Positions 17,456-25,799 of a DNA stretch of 64,000 nucleotides are shown here, one piece after another. The notes beneath the pieces are model-generated. The model was not told the origin of the DNA and made no database searches. It saw only the letters and a list, made by a program, of their open reading frames with translations. This DNA comes from Myxococcota bacterium (GTDB lineage: Bacteria > Myxococcota_A > UBA9160 > SMWR01). The DNA lies in assembly GCA_039030075.1 (NCBI GenBank), contig JBCCEW010000024.1, forward strand, positions 18,918 through 82,917, in the 5' to 3' direction. Made by a program: the position numbers and the translations under genes. Within the stretch, counting starts at the first letter, position 1. Each line of letters starts with the position of its first letter.

Positions 17456-17530
17456 TCGGATTCTCCTGCGAGAGCGGGGTCGCCGCGGCGGGCACCACCG
17501 CACGGGGTAGGGTGAGCTGGGTGGGGTGGG

Positions 17531-17968
17531 TCAGGCCGCGACGGGCTTCCACTTCCAGATGATGTGTTCGTGCTCGTCGTCCTCGAAGAGGGTGTCGAGG
17601 ATGAGTTCCATCTCCATCCCCACTTCGAGCGATTCCGGGTCGACGCCGGGAGCCAGCTGCCCCAGTACAACCATGCGCTCCTCGGGCAGCTCGACCGCGG
17701 CGACGGTGTAGGGCTCGAAGGGCTCGGCTGACACGTAGGGCGCCGGCGGCTGGTAGTGATTCGTCGTGTAGGACCACAGCTTGCCGCGACGCGACAGCGG
17801 CGCCTCCTGCAGCTCCGCGCCCGCGTAGCCCGGGGCGGCGGAGATGGCGACGTCCTTCGGGAAGAAGTAGCTGCCGCTCTGGGGATCGTGCAGGCCGAGC
17901 AGCCGGGGTTCGTCGTCCATCGTGAACCAGTTCTCGATGGCGGGAATGCGGGTCTTCTCGGGGGGCAT
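17531..17968 (-). CDS. DUF35 OB-fold protein without zinc-ribbon cysteines
   Basis: A 145-residue protein with the DUF35 pattern: an N-terminal region ending LLGLHDPQSGSYFFPKD (where family members have two CxxC knuckles), a LWSYTTNHY strand and a C-terminal OB fold with VVLGQLAPG and IIWKWKP. It contains no cysteine at all, so the zinc ribbon is degenerate. DUF35 proteins partner thiolase-like enzymes, and this gene lies 75 bases upstream of one, as ChsH2 partners Ltp2. ATG at 17968 preceded by AAGGA. Confidence 0.75.
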   Translation of the reverse strand: MPPEKTRIPAIENWFTMDDEPRLLGLHDPQSGSYFFPKDVAISAAPGYAGAELQEAPLSRRGKLWSYTTNHYQPPAPYVSAEPFEPYTVAAVELPEERMVVLGQLAPGVDPESLEVGMEMELILDTLFEDDEHEHIIWKWKPVAA

Positions 17969-18031
17969 GGGTCGGTCCTTCGGTTTGGCGTCGGGGGAGA
18001 GGTGTAGCACGGGGCGCGTCTTGCCCGGGGC

Positions 18032-19582
18032 CTAGATCGCGCGCTCCCGGTCCTTCCAGTATGGATCGCGCAGCTTGCGCACGTAGAGCTTCCCCGAGGC
18101 GTGGCGGGGCAGGGTGGTCTCGAAGTCGATGCTGCGGGGCACCTTGTAGCGGGCGATGCGCTCGCGGGCCCAGTCGAGGATCGCCGTCTCGAGCGCCTCA
18201 CTCGCGGTCTCGCCCGGCATCAGCTCGACGGCGGCCTTCACGCTCTCACCCCATTCGTCGTCCGGGATCCCGAACACCGCGACGTCGGCGATCGCCGGGT
18301 GCTCTTGCAGCGCGGCTTCGACCTCGGCGGGATAGATGTTCACGCCGCCCGAGATGATCATGTGCGACTTACGGTCCGCGAGGTAGACCCAGCCGTCTTC
18401 GTCGACGCGACCGATGTCGCCGATCGTGAAGGTGTAGTCGTCGAGGAAGCTCTCGGCCGTCTTCTCGGGCGCGCCGTGGTACGCGAACCAGTGGGGCGTC
18501 GTCTTGTGACGGGCGTAGAGCAGCCCGTTCTCGCCCGGCGGCAGGCGTTTGCCGGCGTCGTCGGCGGCGAAGAGATCGAAGGCCGGCAGCATCTTTCCCA
18601 CTGTGGACGGGTGCTCCATCCATTCCTTCGAGTTCGCGAGGGTCATCACGCCGCTCTCGGTGGACCCCCAGTACTCGACCAGGATCGGGCCCCACCAGTC
18701 GATCATGCGCTCCTTCACCGGACGGGCGATCGGCGCGGCGCCGTGGAGCACGAGGTGCAGCGCCGGCGCCGAGAAGCGCGCTCGCTCGTCCTCGGGCAGG
18801 TCGAGCAGGCGCACGAACATCGTCGGGACGAGGTGGGTCTGACCGACCTCGCGCTCCTGGAGGAGCCGAAGCGCTTCGCCGGCGTCCCAGCGCGGCATGA
18901 CCAGGATCGGCGCGCCCGTCGACTGGCCGTAGATCGCGAACATCAACGGCGAGGCGTGGTAGCAGGGGCCCGTGATCAGGTGGGGACCCGGTCCGTCGAG
19001 CCCGGTGTTGCGCGCGTAGGCGCGCTGGCCCTCGCGCGCTGCGCCGAGGCTCGGGGGCCGGTGCCGCTGCACGCCTTTGGGCCGGCCGGTGGTGCCGCTC
19101 GTGTAGATCATCGGGCCGCCGGCGGGATCTTCCGCACGGAAGGGCGTGTCCGAGGCGTCGGCGAGGCCCGCCTCGAAGCCGTCTCCCGTGCTGACGACCG
19201 GGCCGTCGAACACGGCCTGCGCGAGCGCGGCGTAGTCCGGGTCGGTGAACAGCACCCGGGCGTCGGAGTCGGCCACCACGTAGGCGACCTCCTCCTGGGA
19301 CAGGTGCCAGTTGATCGGCGTGAGCCACACCCCGGCCTGGATCGAGGCGAGCATCAGCTCCACGCACTCGGCGCGGTTGCCCATCAGGGTGGCGATGCGG
19401 TCGCCCGGTCTCGCGCCGAGTTCGTGGATCCAGCGCGCGAGGCGCGTGGTGCGATCGGCGAGCTCGGCCCAGCTGCGCTGCAGGTGGCCGTCGTCGAGGG
19501 CCAGACCCTGGGGATCGGAGTCGCACTGGGCGTCGAAGAGCATGGGGGAGGGGGCCTCGCTGCCGGAGAGCGCGTTGGTCAC
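18032..19582 (-). CDS. AMP-forming acyl-CoA ligase
   Basis: A 516-residue adenylate-forming enzyme. It has YTSGTTGRPKGV (about 159-170), EYWGSTESG, the IGDIGRVDEDGWVYLADR hinge region and the C-terminal lysine in SGKLYVRK. It would activate a carboxylic acid to its CoA thioester with ATP. It leads the minus-strand block with the DUF35/Ltp pair, so a steroid or isoprenoid acid is likely. GTG at 19582 is the start used here; an ATG 13 codons on is the alternative. It diverges from ipdA across a 211-base gap. Confidence 0.85.
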   Translation of the reverse strand: MTNALSGSEAPSPMLFDAQCDSDPQGLALDDGHLQRSWAELADRTTRLARWIHELGARPGDRIATLMGNRAECVELMLASIQAGVWLTPINWHLSQEEVAYVVADSDARVLFTDPDYAALAQAVFDGPVVSTGDGFEAGLADASDTPFRAEDPAGGPMIYTSGTTGRPKGVQRHRPPSLGAAREGQRAYARNTGLDGPGPHLITGPCYHASPLMFAIYGQSTGAPILVMPRWDAGEALRLLQEREVGQTHLVPTMFVRLLDLPEDERARFSAPALHLVLHGAAPIARPVKERMIDWWGPILVEYWGSTESGVMTLANSKEWMEHPSTVGKMLPAFDLFAADDAGKRLPPGENGLLYARHKTTPHWFAYHGAPEKTAESFLDDYTFTIGDIGRVDEDGWVYLADRKSHMIISGGVNIYPAEVEAALQEHPAIADVAVFGIPDDEWGESVKAAVELMPGETASEALETAILDWARERIARYKVPRSIDFETTLPRHASGKLYVRKLRDPYWKDRERAI

Positions 19583-19617
19583 CCGAGCGTGACGGGTTTC
19601 CCTTGCGGGGACGGCCG

Positions 19618-19646
19618 TTTACAGAAACGGAACGTCTCGTTATCTT
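19618..19646 (+). promoter_or_regulatory. promoter of the ipdAB operon with embedded inverted repeat
   Basis: TTTACA (19618-19623), a 17-base spacer and TATCTT (19641-19646) make a good sigma70-type promoter directed at ipdA. The spacer and first -10 base hold the inverted repeat AACG-tct-CGTT (19631-19641). Its core ACG-N3-CGT is the same as in the operator at 1209-1221, but the flanks differ, so it may or may not bind the same regulator. Confidence 0.55.
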
Positions 19647-19793
19647 ACTCGCCGCTCGGCGCTGCCGCAGCGCTGCGCCCCGAAAACGGATCGCGGAACC
19701 GACCCGGAACCGCGCCGCGACTCCCCCGCGTGCCAGGCCCCGCGCATTGCCGAGGGCCTCGGGGACGCGACGGGTCCGGAGCCAGGAGACCCG

Positions 19794-20642
19794 ATGGACA
19801 AACGCACCTCGCTCACCGAGGCGGTCGGCGAGCTTCGCGACGGCATGACCATCGGGATCGGTGGTTGGGGTTCGCGTCGCAAGCCGATGGCGGTCGTGCG
19901 CGAGATCCTGCGCACCGACCTGAAGGACCTCACGATCGTCTCCTACGGTGGGCCCGACATCGGGATCCTGTGTGCCGCGGGCCGGGTCCGGAAGGCCTGC
20001 TTCGGCTTCGTCTCCCTCGATTCGATTCCCCTGGAGCCCCATTTCCGGAAGGCGCGACAGGAAGGCTCGATCGAGACCTTCGAGCTCGACGAGGGCATGT
20101 TCCAGTGGGGCCTGTACGCGGCGGCGACCCGGCTGCCCTTCCTGCCCACGCGCGCGGGCCTCGGCTCCGACGTGCTGACCCTGAACCCCGAGCTCGAGAC
20201 GGTTCAGTCGCCCTACGACGACGGCGAGACGCTGGTAGCGATGCCCGCCCTCGAGCTCGACGTCGCCTTCGTCCACATGAACCGGGCCGATGCCCAGGGA
20301 AACGGCCAGTTCCTGGGGCCCGACCCGTTCTTCGACGACCTCTTCTGTATGGCGGCGAAGCAGCGCTTCCTGACCTGCGAGCAGCTGATCCGCACCGAGG
20401 ACTTCCTCACGGAAGGCAGCGTTCACACCCTGCTGCTCAACCGCACGATGGTCGACGGCGTGATCGAGACGCCGAACGGCGCGCACTTCACCGAGTGCCC
20501 GCCCGACTACGGTCGCGACGAGCCCTTCCAGAAGGAGTACGCCGCGACGGCGAAGGATCCGTCGGCCTGGGAGAGCTTCTACGCGAAATACCTGGCCCTC
20601 GACAGCGAGGCCGAGTACCAGAAGGCGGTGGCGGCGAAATGA
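19794..20642 (+). CDS. ipdA: steroid ring-cleaving hydrolase IpdA (COCHEA-CoA hydrolase alpha)
   Basis: A 282-residue class I CoA-transferase-fold protein. The segment IGIGGWGSRRKPMA near residues 21-34 is characteristic of IpdA, which with IpdB opens the last steroid ring (ring C) of COCHEA-CoA. This is hydrolytic ring cleavage, not CoA transfer. AGGAG precedes the ATG, and the gene overlaps ipdB by four bases (ATGA). It is the first gene of a ten-gene operon covering most of the ring C/D pathway. Orthologues are known from actinobacteria and proteobacteria that mineralise cholesterol, bile acids or testosterone. Confidence 0.85.
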   Translation: MDKRTSLTEAVGELRDGMTIGIGGWGSRRKPMAVVREILRTDLKDLTIVSYGGPDIGILCAAGRVRKACFGFVSLDSIPLEPHFRKARQEGSIETFELDEGMFQWGLYAAATRLPFLPTRAGLGSDVLTLNPELETVQSPYDDGETLVAMPALELDVAFVHMNRADAQGNGQFLGPDPFFDDLFCMAAKQRFLTCEQLIRTEDFLTEGSVHTLLLNRTMVDGVIETPNGAHFTECPPDYGRDEPFQKEYAATAKDPSAWESFYAKYLALDSEAEYQKAVAAK

Positions 20643-21403
20643 GCGACGCAACCCGAGCCGAAGTGTGTGCGATCGCGATTGCCGAGTGCTTTCGCGACGA
20701 CGGCGAGATCCTGGTCTCTCCGATCGGGAACCTGCCCCAGATCGGGGCGCGCCTGGCGCGTTCGACCTTCGCACCGGACCTGTTGATGACCGACGGCGTG
20801 GCGCCGCTGCTCGCCAACGTGCTGCCAGTGAGCGGGAGCGATCGGCCCGACCCGGTCGTCGAAGGCTGGCTCCCCTACCGGAGGGTCTTCGACAACCTCT
20901 GGTCGGGACGCCGGCACGTGATGATGGGCGCCACCCAGATCGATCGCTACGGCAACCAGAACATCGCCTGCATCGGAGACTACGCGAAGCCGAAGGCCCA
21001 GCTGCTGGGCATGCGCGGCGCGCCGGGCAACACCATCAACCACACCACCAGCTACTGGGTGCCCGGCCACTCGGACCGGGTCTTCGTGCCGAAGGTCGAT
21101 GTAGTCACGGGCATCGGCTACGACCGCGCCCGCGAGCTCGGCGAGCGCGCCACCCGCTTCCACGAGATTCGTCGCGTCGTCTCGAGCCTGGGCGTCTTCG
21201 ACTTCCAGACCGACGACCAGCGCATGCGCATCGCGTCGGTGCACCCCGGTGTCTCGGTGCAGGACGTCGTCGACAACACCGGCTTCGAGCTGGTGGTGCC
21301 GAGCGACGTCCCCACGACGCGCGAACCGACCGCGGAAGAGCTGCGGCTCTTGCGCGAAGTGATCGACCCGGGCGGACTCGCGAACGGCGAAGTCCGCGCC
21401 TGA
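20639..21403 (+). CDS. ipdB: steroid ring-cleaving hydrolase IpdB (beta subunit)
   Basis: A 254-residue partner of IpdA. Characteristic stretches are EGWLPYRRVFD, SGRRHVMMGATQIDRYGNQN and RGAPGNTINHTTSYW, which I recognise from IpdB rather than from succinyl- or acetoacetyl-CoA transferase beta subunits. Its ATG lies inside the last codons of ipdA, so equal synthesis of the two subunits is expected. Presence of the pair is the strongest single indicator that this organism degrades the steroid nucleus. Confidence 0.88.
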   Translation: MSDATRAEVCAIAIAECFRDDGEILVSPIGNLPQIGARLARSTFAPDLLMTDGVAPLLANVLPVSGSDRPDPVVEGWLPYRRVFDNLWSGRRHVMMGATQIDRYGNQNIACIGDYAKPKAQLLGMRGAPGNTINHTTSYWVPGHSDRVFVPKVDVVTGIGYDRARELGERATRFHEIRRVVSSLGVFDFQTDDQRMRIASVHPGVSVQDVVDNTGFELVVPSDVPTTREPTAEELRLLREVIDPGGLANGEVRA

Positions 21404-21413
21404 GGGGAAGACC

Positions 21414-22169
21414 ATGGCTTTCCGCTCCGACGTCCAGGACGGCATCGCCGAACTCGTCATCGACAACCCGCCGGTGAATGCCCTGACCACCCAGGGGTGG
21501 CTCGACTTCGCTCGCGAGATCGCACGCCTGGGCGAGAGCTCCGACGTGCGGGTGCTGCTGATCCGCGCCGATGGGCGAGGCTTCCAGTGCGGGGTCGACG
21601 TGAAGGAGCTCGCGGCGGACGGCTCGAAGATCGTCGACGCGAACCGGGGCTGCTACGAGACCTTCGGCAACATCTACGACTGCCCGGTACCGGTGATCTC
21701 GGCCGTGCACGGCTACTGCCTGGGCGGCGGAATCGGGATCGCCGGGTCGAGTGACTTCGTGCTCGCGTCCGAGGACGCCACCTTCGGCCTGCCCGAGATC
21801 GATCGGGGCGCGATGGGAGCCGCGACCCATGCGATGCGCATGTTCGGGGTCCAGGAGGCCCGCCGCATGCTGCTCACCGGCGAGCCGATCGACGCGGCCG
21901 AAGCGCTGCGCCTGGGCGGCCTGCTCTCGGTGGTCCCGGCAGAGAAGCTGCGCGATGCCGCGCTGGAGCTGGCGACGAAGATCGCGACCAAGAGCCCGGT
22001 GGCCGTGCGCGCGGCGAAGGCCTCGCTGAACGGCATCGAACTGCTCGATCCGAAACAGAGCTACCGGTTCGAGCAGGGCTTCACGCTCGAGCTGTACACG
22101 ATGGGCGACTCCCAGGAAGCCCGCGACGCCTTCGTCGAGAAGCGCGACGCGAAGTTCGACGACGAGTAG
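21414..22169 (+). CDS. echA20: EchA20-like steroid ring D hydrolase (crotonase fold)
   Basis: A 251-residue crotonase-family protein starting MAFRSDVQDGIAEL. GFQCGVDVKEL and the LPEIDRGAMGAATHA stretch match EchA20, the crotonase that hydrolytically opens ring D of HIEC-CoA just before IpdAB acts. GGGIGI replaces the first classical glutamate while the PE glutamate remains. It begins 10 bases after ipdB, the same neighbourhood as in actinobacterial steroid clusters. Assignment rests on these recalled signatures and context. Confidence 0.75.
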   Translation: MAFRSDVQDGIAELVIDNPPVNALTTQGWLDFAREIARLGESSDVRVLLIRADGRGFQCGVDVKELAADGSKIVDANRGCYETFGNIYDCPVPVISAVHGYCLGGGIGIAGSSDFVLASEDATFGLPEIDRGAMGAATHAMRMFGVQEARRMLLTGEPIDAAEALRLGGLLSVVPAEKLRDAALELATKIATKSPVAVRAAKASLNGIELLDPKQSYRFEQGFTLELYTMGDSQEARDAFVEKRDAKFDDE

Positions 22170-22200
22170 CTCCCCGAAAACACCGCGAAGGCGACTCTCC

Positions 22201-23361
22201 GTGGATCTCACCTACACCCCCGCACAGCAGGCCTTTCGCACCGAGGTGCGCGACTGGCTCGGTGCCCACGTCCCGAAGGAGCCCCTCGCGTCCTTCGACA
22301 CGAAGGAAGGCTTCGAGGCGCACCGTGAGTGGGAGCACGTGCTCAACGATGGCGGCTACGCGATGGTGCCCTGGCCCGTCGAGTATGGCGGGCGTGGGGC
22401 GAACCTCCTCGAGTGGCTGATCTTCGAAGAGGAGTACTACCGGGCGGGTGCGCCGAAGCGGGTGAACCAGAACGGGATCTTCCTGCTCGGTCCCACCATC
22501 ATGGAGTATGGGACGCCGGACCAGAAGGCACGCTTCCTGCCGAAGATGGCCGCGAGCGAAGAGGTCTGGGCCCAGGGCTGGTCCGAGCCCAACGCGGGCA
22601 GCGACATGGCCAACATCCAGGCCACGGCGATCCGCGACGGCGATCACTACGTGATCAACGGTCAGAAGACCTGGGCGTCGCGCGGTGCCTACGCCGACTG
22701 GTTGTTCGGGATGTTCCGCACCGACCCCGAGAGCGAGCGACACCGCGGGCTGACCTTCGTCCTGGTGCCGCTGGACCTGCCCGGCGTCACGGTGCGACCG
22801 ATCGCGCAGCTCGACGGTCTGCCGGGCTTCGCCGAGGTGTTCCTCGACGACGTCCGGGTGCCGGTCGAGAACCGGCTCGGCGACGAAGGGAAGGGCTGGC
22901 AGGTCGCGATGGCGACGGCCGGTTTCGAGCGCGGCCTGATGCTGCGCAGCCCCGCGCGCTTCCAGGAAACCGCGCGGCGCTTGATCGATCTCTATCGCGA
23001 TCACGCGGCCGAGGCGGCGCCGGGCGTCCGCGAGGCGGTGGTCGACTGTTGGAGCCAGGCCGAGGCCTACACGCTCGAGACCTACCGCACCGTGTCGCGC
23101 CTGCTCGCGGGTGCGAAGATCGGCTCCGAGGCGAGCCTCAACAAGATCTTCTGGTCCGAGCTCGACCTGCGCATGCACGAGATCGCGCTCCAGATCCTCG
23201 AAGAGCGCGGGCAGCTCTTGCCCGGCGCGCCGGCCGCGGGCGACGTGGGCAGCTGGCTCGACGGCTACCTGTTCGCACTGTCGGGACCGATCTACGCGGG
23301 CACCAACGAGATCCAGCGCAACATCATCGCCGAGCGCATCCTCGGCATGCCCCGGGCCTGA
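22201..23361 (+). CDS. acyl-CoA dehydrogenase, long-type (catalytic) subunit
   Basis: A 386-residue ACAD with SEPNAGSD at 128-135, FERG at 242-245 (Glu243 in the isovaleryl-CoA-dehydrogenase base position) and AGTNEIQRNII at the C-terminus. It lacks the RxQFG...FQ segment. The following ACAD (23447) supplies it, so the two likely form a heterotetramer of the FadE31-33 or IpdE1-IpdE2 kind that acts on CoA esters of the HIP pathway. GTG start 31 bases after the EchA20-like gene. Confidence 0.85.
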   Translation: MDLTYTPAQQAFRTEVRDWLGAHVPKEPLASFDTKEGFEAHREWEHVLNDGGYAMVPWPVEYGGRGANLLEWLIFEEEYYRAGAPKRVNQNGIFLLGPTIMEYGTPDQKARFLPKMAASEEVWAQGWSEPNAGSDMANIQATAIRDGDHYVINGQKTWASRGAYADWLFGMFRTDPESERHRGLTFVLVPLDLPGVTVRPIAQLDGLPGFAEVFLDDVRVPVENRLGDEGKGWQVAMATAGFERGLMLRSPARFQETARRLIDLYRDHAAEAAPGVREAVVDCWSQAEAYTLETYRTVSRLLAGAKIGSEASLNKIFWSELDLRMHEIALQILEERGQLLPGAPAAGDVGSWLDGYLFALSGPIYAGTNEIQRNIIAERILGMPRA

Positions 23362-23394
23362 CGATGAACTCACACCGTCGACCGAGGATCATGA

Positions 23395-23443
23395 CCGCAA
23401 GCGGCCTCTGGGGCCGCGCGCCGCGAGGCGAAGCCGAGCAAAG
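23395..23443. repeat. intergenic hairpin repeat, copy 1
   Basis: The 85-base gap between two ACAD genes contains a 49-base element starting CCGCAAGC. It continues with a GCGGCC/GGCCGC hairpin and ends GAGGCGAAGCCGAG. A closely similar element lies at 25734-25780 in the same operon. The hairpin may affect mRNA stability or coupling. It is not followed by a T-run, so not a standard terminator. Confidence 0.55.
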
Positions 23444-23456
23444 TTCATGAACTTTG
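23439..23456. promoter_or_regulatory. 18-bp perfect palindrome across a start codon
   Basis: CAAAGTTCATGAACTTTG reads the same on both strands, and its centre CATG contains the ATG of the next gene (23447). In mRNA it can fold into a 7-bp stem with the start codon in the loop. As DNA it could be a dimeric-protein site. Its AT content is unusual for this window. Function is not known. Confidence 0.5.
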
Positions 23457-24499
23457 ATTTCACCGAGGACCAGCGACTGCTCCAGGAAACCGTGCGCGGT
23501 TTTCTCGAGGGCGAGTGCACGCCCGAGGCCATCCGCGCCCTCTGGGAGACCGACACGGGGCGCTCCTCCGCGCTCTGGAAGCAGCTCGCCGAAGTGGGAC
23601 TGGCGGGTCTGCTCGTGCCCGAGTCTCAGGAAGGCATGGGGCTCGGCGAGACCGACTTCGTGTTGCTCTGCGAGGAGACCGGGCGTGTCGGCCTGGCCGA
23701 ACCCGTCGTCAGCACGGCGGCGGTCGCCGCACCCCTGCTGCGCGACCTCGGTGGGGAGCTCGCCGAGCGCTGGCTCAAGCCCCTCGCCGTCGGGGAAGCG
23801 ATCGTGGCCGTCGGCCATCCGTGGAGCCCGTTCGTGGACGATGCCCACGTCGCCGACCTGCTCCTGCTCTTCCGGGACGGAGAGCTCCACGCGCTCCAAC
23901 CCTCGGACGCCACGCTCGAGGCCCAGCCCGCCAACGATCCGGCCCGCCGCATCGCGAAGGTCTCCTGGCAGCCGAGCGCCGAGACCCGGGTCGCCGAGGG
24001 CGCGCGCGCGGCCGAACTCGAGGCCGTGTCCCTCGACCGCGGTGCCCTCGCCTGTGCGGCCCAGCTGCTCGGTGCCTGTGACCGCCTGATCAACGAGGCC
24101 GTCGACTACACGAGCCAGCGCCAGCAGTTCGGGGTCCCGATCGGATCCTTTCAGGCGGTCAAGCACATGCTGGCGAATGTGAAAGTAAAGCTCGAATACG
24201 CACGACCGCTGGTCTACCGGGCTGCGGCGTCGGTCGCCGAGGGGCACCCGCAGCGCGGCGTCCACGTGTCGATGGCCAAGGTCGCCGCCACCGAGGCGGC
24301 CGAGGTCGGGACGCGCCAGGCGCTCCAGGCCCACGGCGCCATCGGGTACACCTGGGAGCAGGACCTCCACATCTGGATGCGCCGCTCCTGGACCCTCGCC
24401 CAGAGCTTTGGCTTGTCGCGGCGACACCGCGAAAGGATGGCAGAATTCGCCCTGGGCGATGCCGCACCGATCGGTGCGGGCGGCACCTTCGGCGGCTAA
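23447..24499 (+). CDS. acyl-CoA dehydrogenase, short-type (FAD-site) subunit
   Basis: A 350-residue ACAD starting MNFDFTEDQRLLQETV. It holds RQQFGVPIGSFQ (225-236) and the QAHGAIGYTWEQ element but no EPxAGSD in its reduced middle domain. It should complement the long-type ACAD encoded just upstream. The ATG at 23447 is chosen because the N-terminus aligns with other short-type ACADs from that point. No clear Shine-Dalgarno is present, and the start codon sits in the palindrome noted separately. Confidence 0.85.
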   Translation: MNFDFTEDQRLLQETVRGFLEGECTPEAIRALWETDTGRSSALWKQLAEVGLAGLLVPESQEGMGLGETDFVLLCEETGRVGLAEPVVSTAAVAAPLLRDLGGELAERWLKPLAVGEAIVAVGHPWSPFVDDAHVADLLLLFRDGELHALQPSDATLEAQPANDPARRIAKVSWQPSAETRVAEGARAAELEAVSLDRGALACAAQLLGACDRLINEAVDYTSQRQQFGVPIGSFQAVKHMLANVKVKLEYARPLVYRAAASVAEGHPQRGVHVSMAKVAATEAAEVGTRQALQAHGAIGYTWEQDLHIWMRRSWTLAQSFGLSRRHRERMAEFALGDAAPIGAGGTFGG

Positions 24500-24573
24500 G
24501 GCCGAAGCGTCGGCCGCAGCCCTCTCTTCGTTTCCCGTTTCACGCGCGCCGGACGCGCTCCAAGGAGAACCCC

Positions 24574-25725
24574 ATGGCCGAGGCCTACATCATCGACGCC
24601 GTTCGAACGCCCGTCGGCAAGCGCGGCGGCGCGCTTGCTTCGGTGCACCCCGCCGACCTCGGTGCTCACGCGATCCAGGCGCTGATGGACCGGACCGGGG
24701 TCGACCCGGGCGCGGTCGAAGACGTGATCTTCGGCTGCTGCGACACGATCGGGCCCCAGGCCGGCGACATCGCCCGCAGCTGCTGGCTCGCGGCCGGGCT
24801 GCCCGAACACGTGCCGGGCGTGACGATCGACCGTCAGTGCGGTTCGTCCCAGCAGTCGGTGCACTTCGGGGCTCAGGGCGTCATGAGTGGCACCACCGAT
24901 CTCGTCGTCGCGGGCGGCGTGCAGAACATGAGCATGATCCCGATCTCGTCGGCGATGACCTGCGCCGAGCCCCTCGGCTTCAGCGATCCCTTCTCGGGTT
25001 CGAAGGGTTGGGTGGATCGCTTCGGTACCCAGGAGGTCTCCCAGTTCCGCGGCGCCGAGATGATCGCGGACAAGTGGGACCTCTCCCGGGAAGACATGGA
25101 GCGCTTCGCGCTCGAAAGCCACGAGCGCGCCCTGCGCGCGATCGACGAGGGCCGGTTCGAGGGCGAGATCGCGCCGCTCGGGGACCTGTCCATCGACGAG
25201 GGGCCGCGGCGCGGCACGACCCTGGAGAAGATGGGGAAGCTCCCGTTGCTCGAGGGCTCGAAGAAGCTCACCGCCGCGGTCGCGAGTCAGATCTCGGACG
25301 GCGCCTCCTGCGTGCTCGTCGCGTCGGAGCAGGCGGTGAAGGATCACGGCCTCAAGCCGCGCGCGCGGGTGCACCACGTGAGCGTGCGGGCCGACGATCC
25401 GATCTACATGTTGACGGCCCCGATTCCGGCGACCCGCCATGCCCTCGAGAAGACGGGCCTCACGATGAACGACATCGACGTCGTCGAGATCAACGAGGCC
25501 TTCGCGTCGGTGGTGTTGGCCTGGGAGAAGGAGCTACGCCCCGACATGAGCAAGGTGAACCCGAACGGTGGCGCGATCGCCCTGGGTCACCCGATCGGTG
25601 CCACGGGGACGCGGTTGATGACGACCCTGCTCTCCGAGCTCGAGCGCACCGGCGGCCGCTATGGCCTGCAGACCATGTGCGAGGGCGGCGGCCAGGCGAA
25701 CGTCACGATCCTCGAGCGGCTGTAG
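24574..25725 (+). CDS. acetyl-CoA acyltransferase (thiolase), FadA6-like
   Basis: A 383-residue thiolase with all catalytic elements: DRQCGSSQQ with nucleophile Cys89, NEAF, GHPIGATG with His339, and CEGGGQAN with Cys369. It would cleave a 3-oxoacyl-CoA to a shortened acyl-CoA and acetyl-CoA (or propionyl-CoA for methyl-branched substrates). In actinobacterial HIP clusters the corresponding gene is fadA6, and the same neighbours (ipdAB, echA20, ACADs) occur here. The specific name is inferred from context. AGGAG before the ATG. Confidence 0.85.
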   Translation: MAEAYIIDAVRTPVGKRGGALASVHPADLGAHAIQALMDRTGVDPGAVEDVIFGCCDTIGPQAGDIARSCWLAAGLPEHVPGVTIDRQCGSSQQSVHFGAQGVMSGTTDLVVAGGVQNMSMIPISSAMTCAEPLGFSDPFSGSKGWVDRFGTQEVSQFRGAEMIADKWDLSREDMERFALESHERALRAIDEGRFEGEIAPLGDLSIDEGPRRGTTLEKMGKLPLLEGSKKLTAAVASQISDGASCVLVASEQAVKDHGLKPRARVHHVSVRADDPIYMLTAPIPATRHALEKTGLTMNDIDVVEINEAFASVVLAWEKELRPDMSKVNPNGGAIALGHPIGATGTRLMTTLLSELERTGGRYGLQTMCEGGGQANVTILERL

Positions 25726-25733
25726 AGAAGGGT

Positions 25734-25780
25734 CCGCAAGCCGCCGCAGGCGGCGCGCCGTGAGGCGAAGCCGAACGAAG
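25734..25780. repeat. intergenic hairpin repeat, copy 2
   Basis: A 47-base element between the thiolase and SDR genes that aligns with the one at 23395. It has the same CCGCAAGC beginning, a compensated hairpin (GCCGCC-GCA-GGCGGC here, GCGGCC/GGCCGC there), then GCGCCGTGAGGCGAAGCCGA. Conservation of pairing with changed stem bases suggests a structured RNA element rather than chance similarity. Confidence 0.55.
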
Positions 25781-25799
25781 CCAAGAAGGAACTCTTTGA

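Noticed and set aside
18101..21403. 1100-codon open frame on the plus strand
   Set aside because: Only its last 254 codons are real (ipdB). The earlier part is antisense to the ligase gene at 18032 and in another frame of ipdA.
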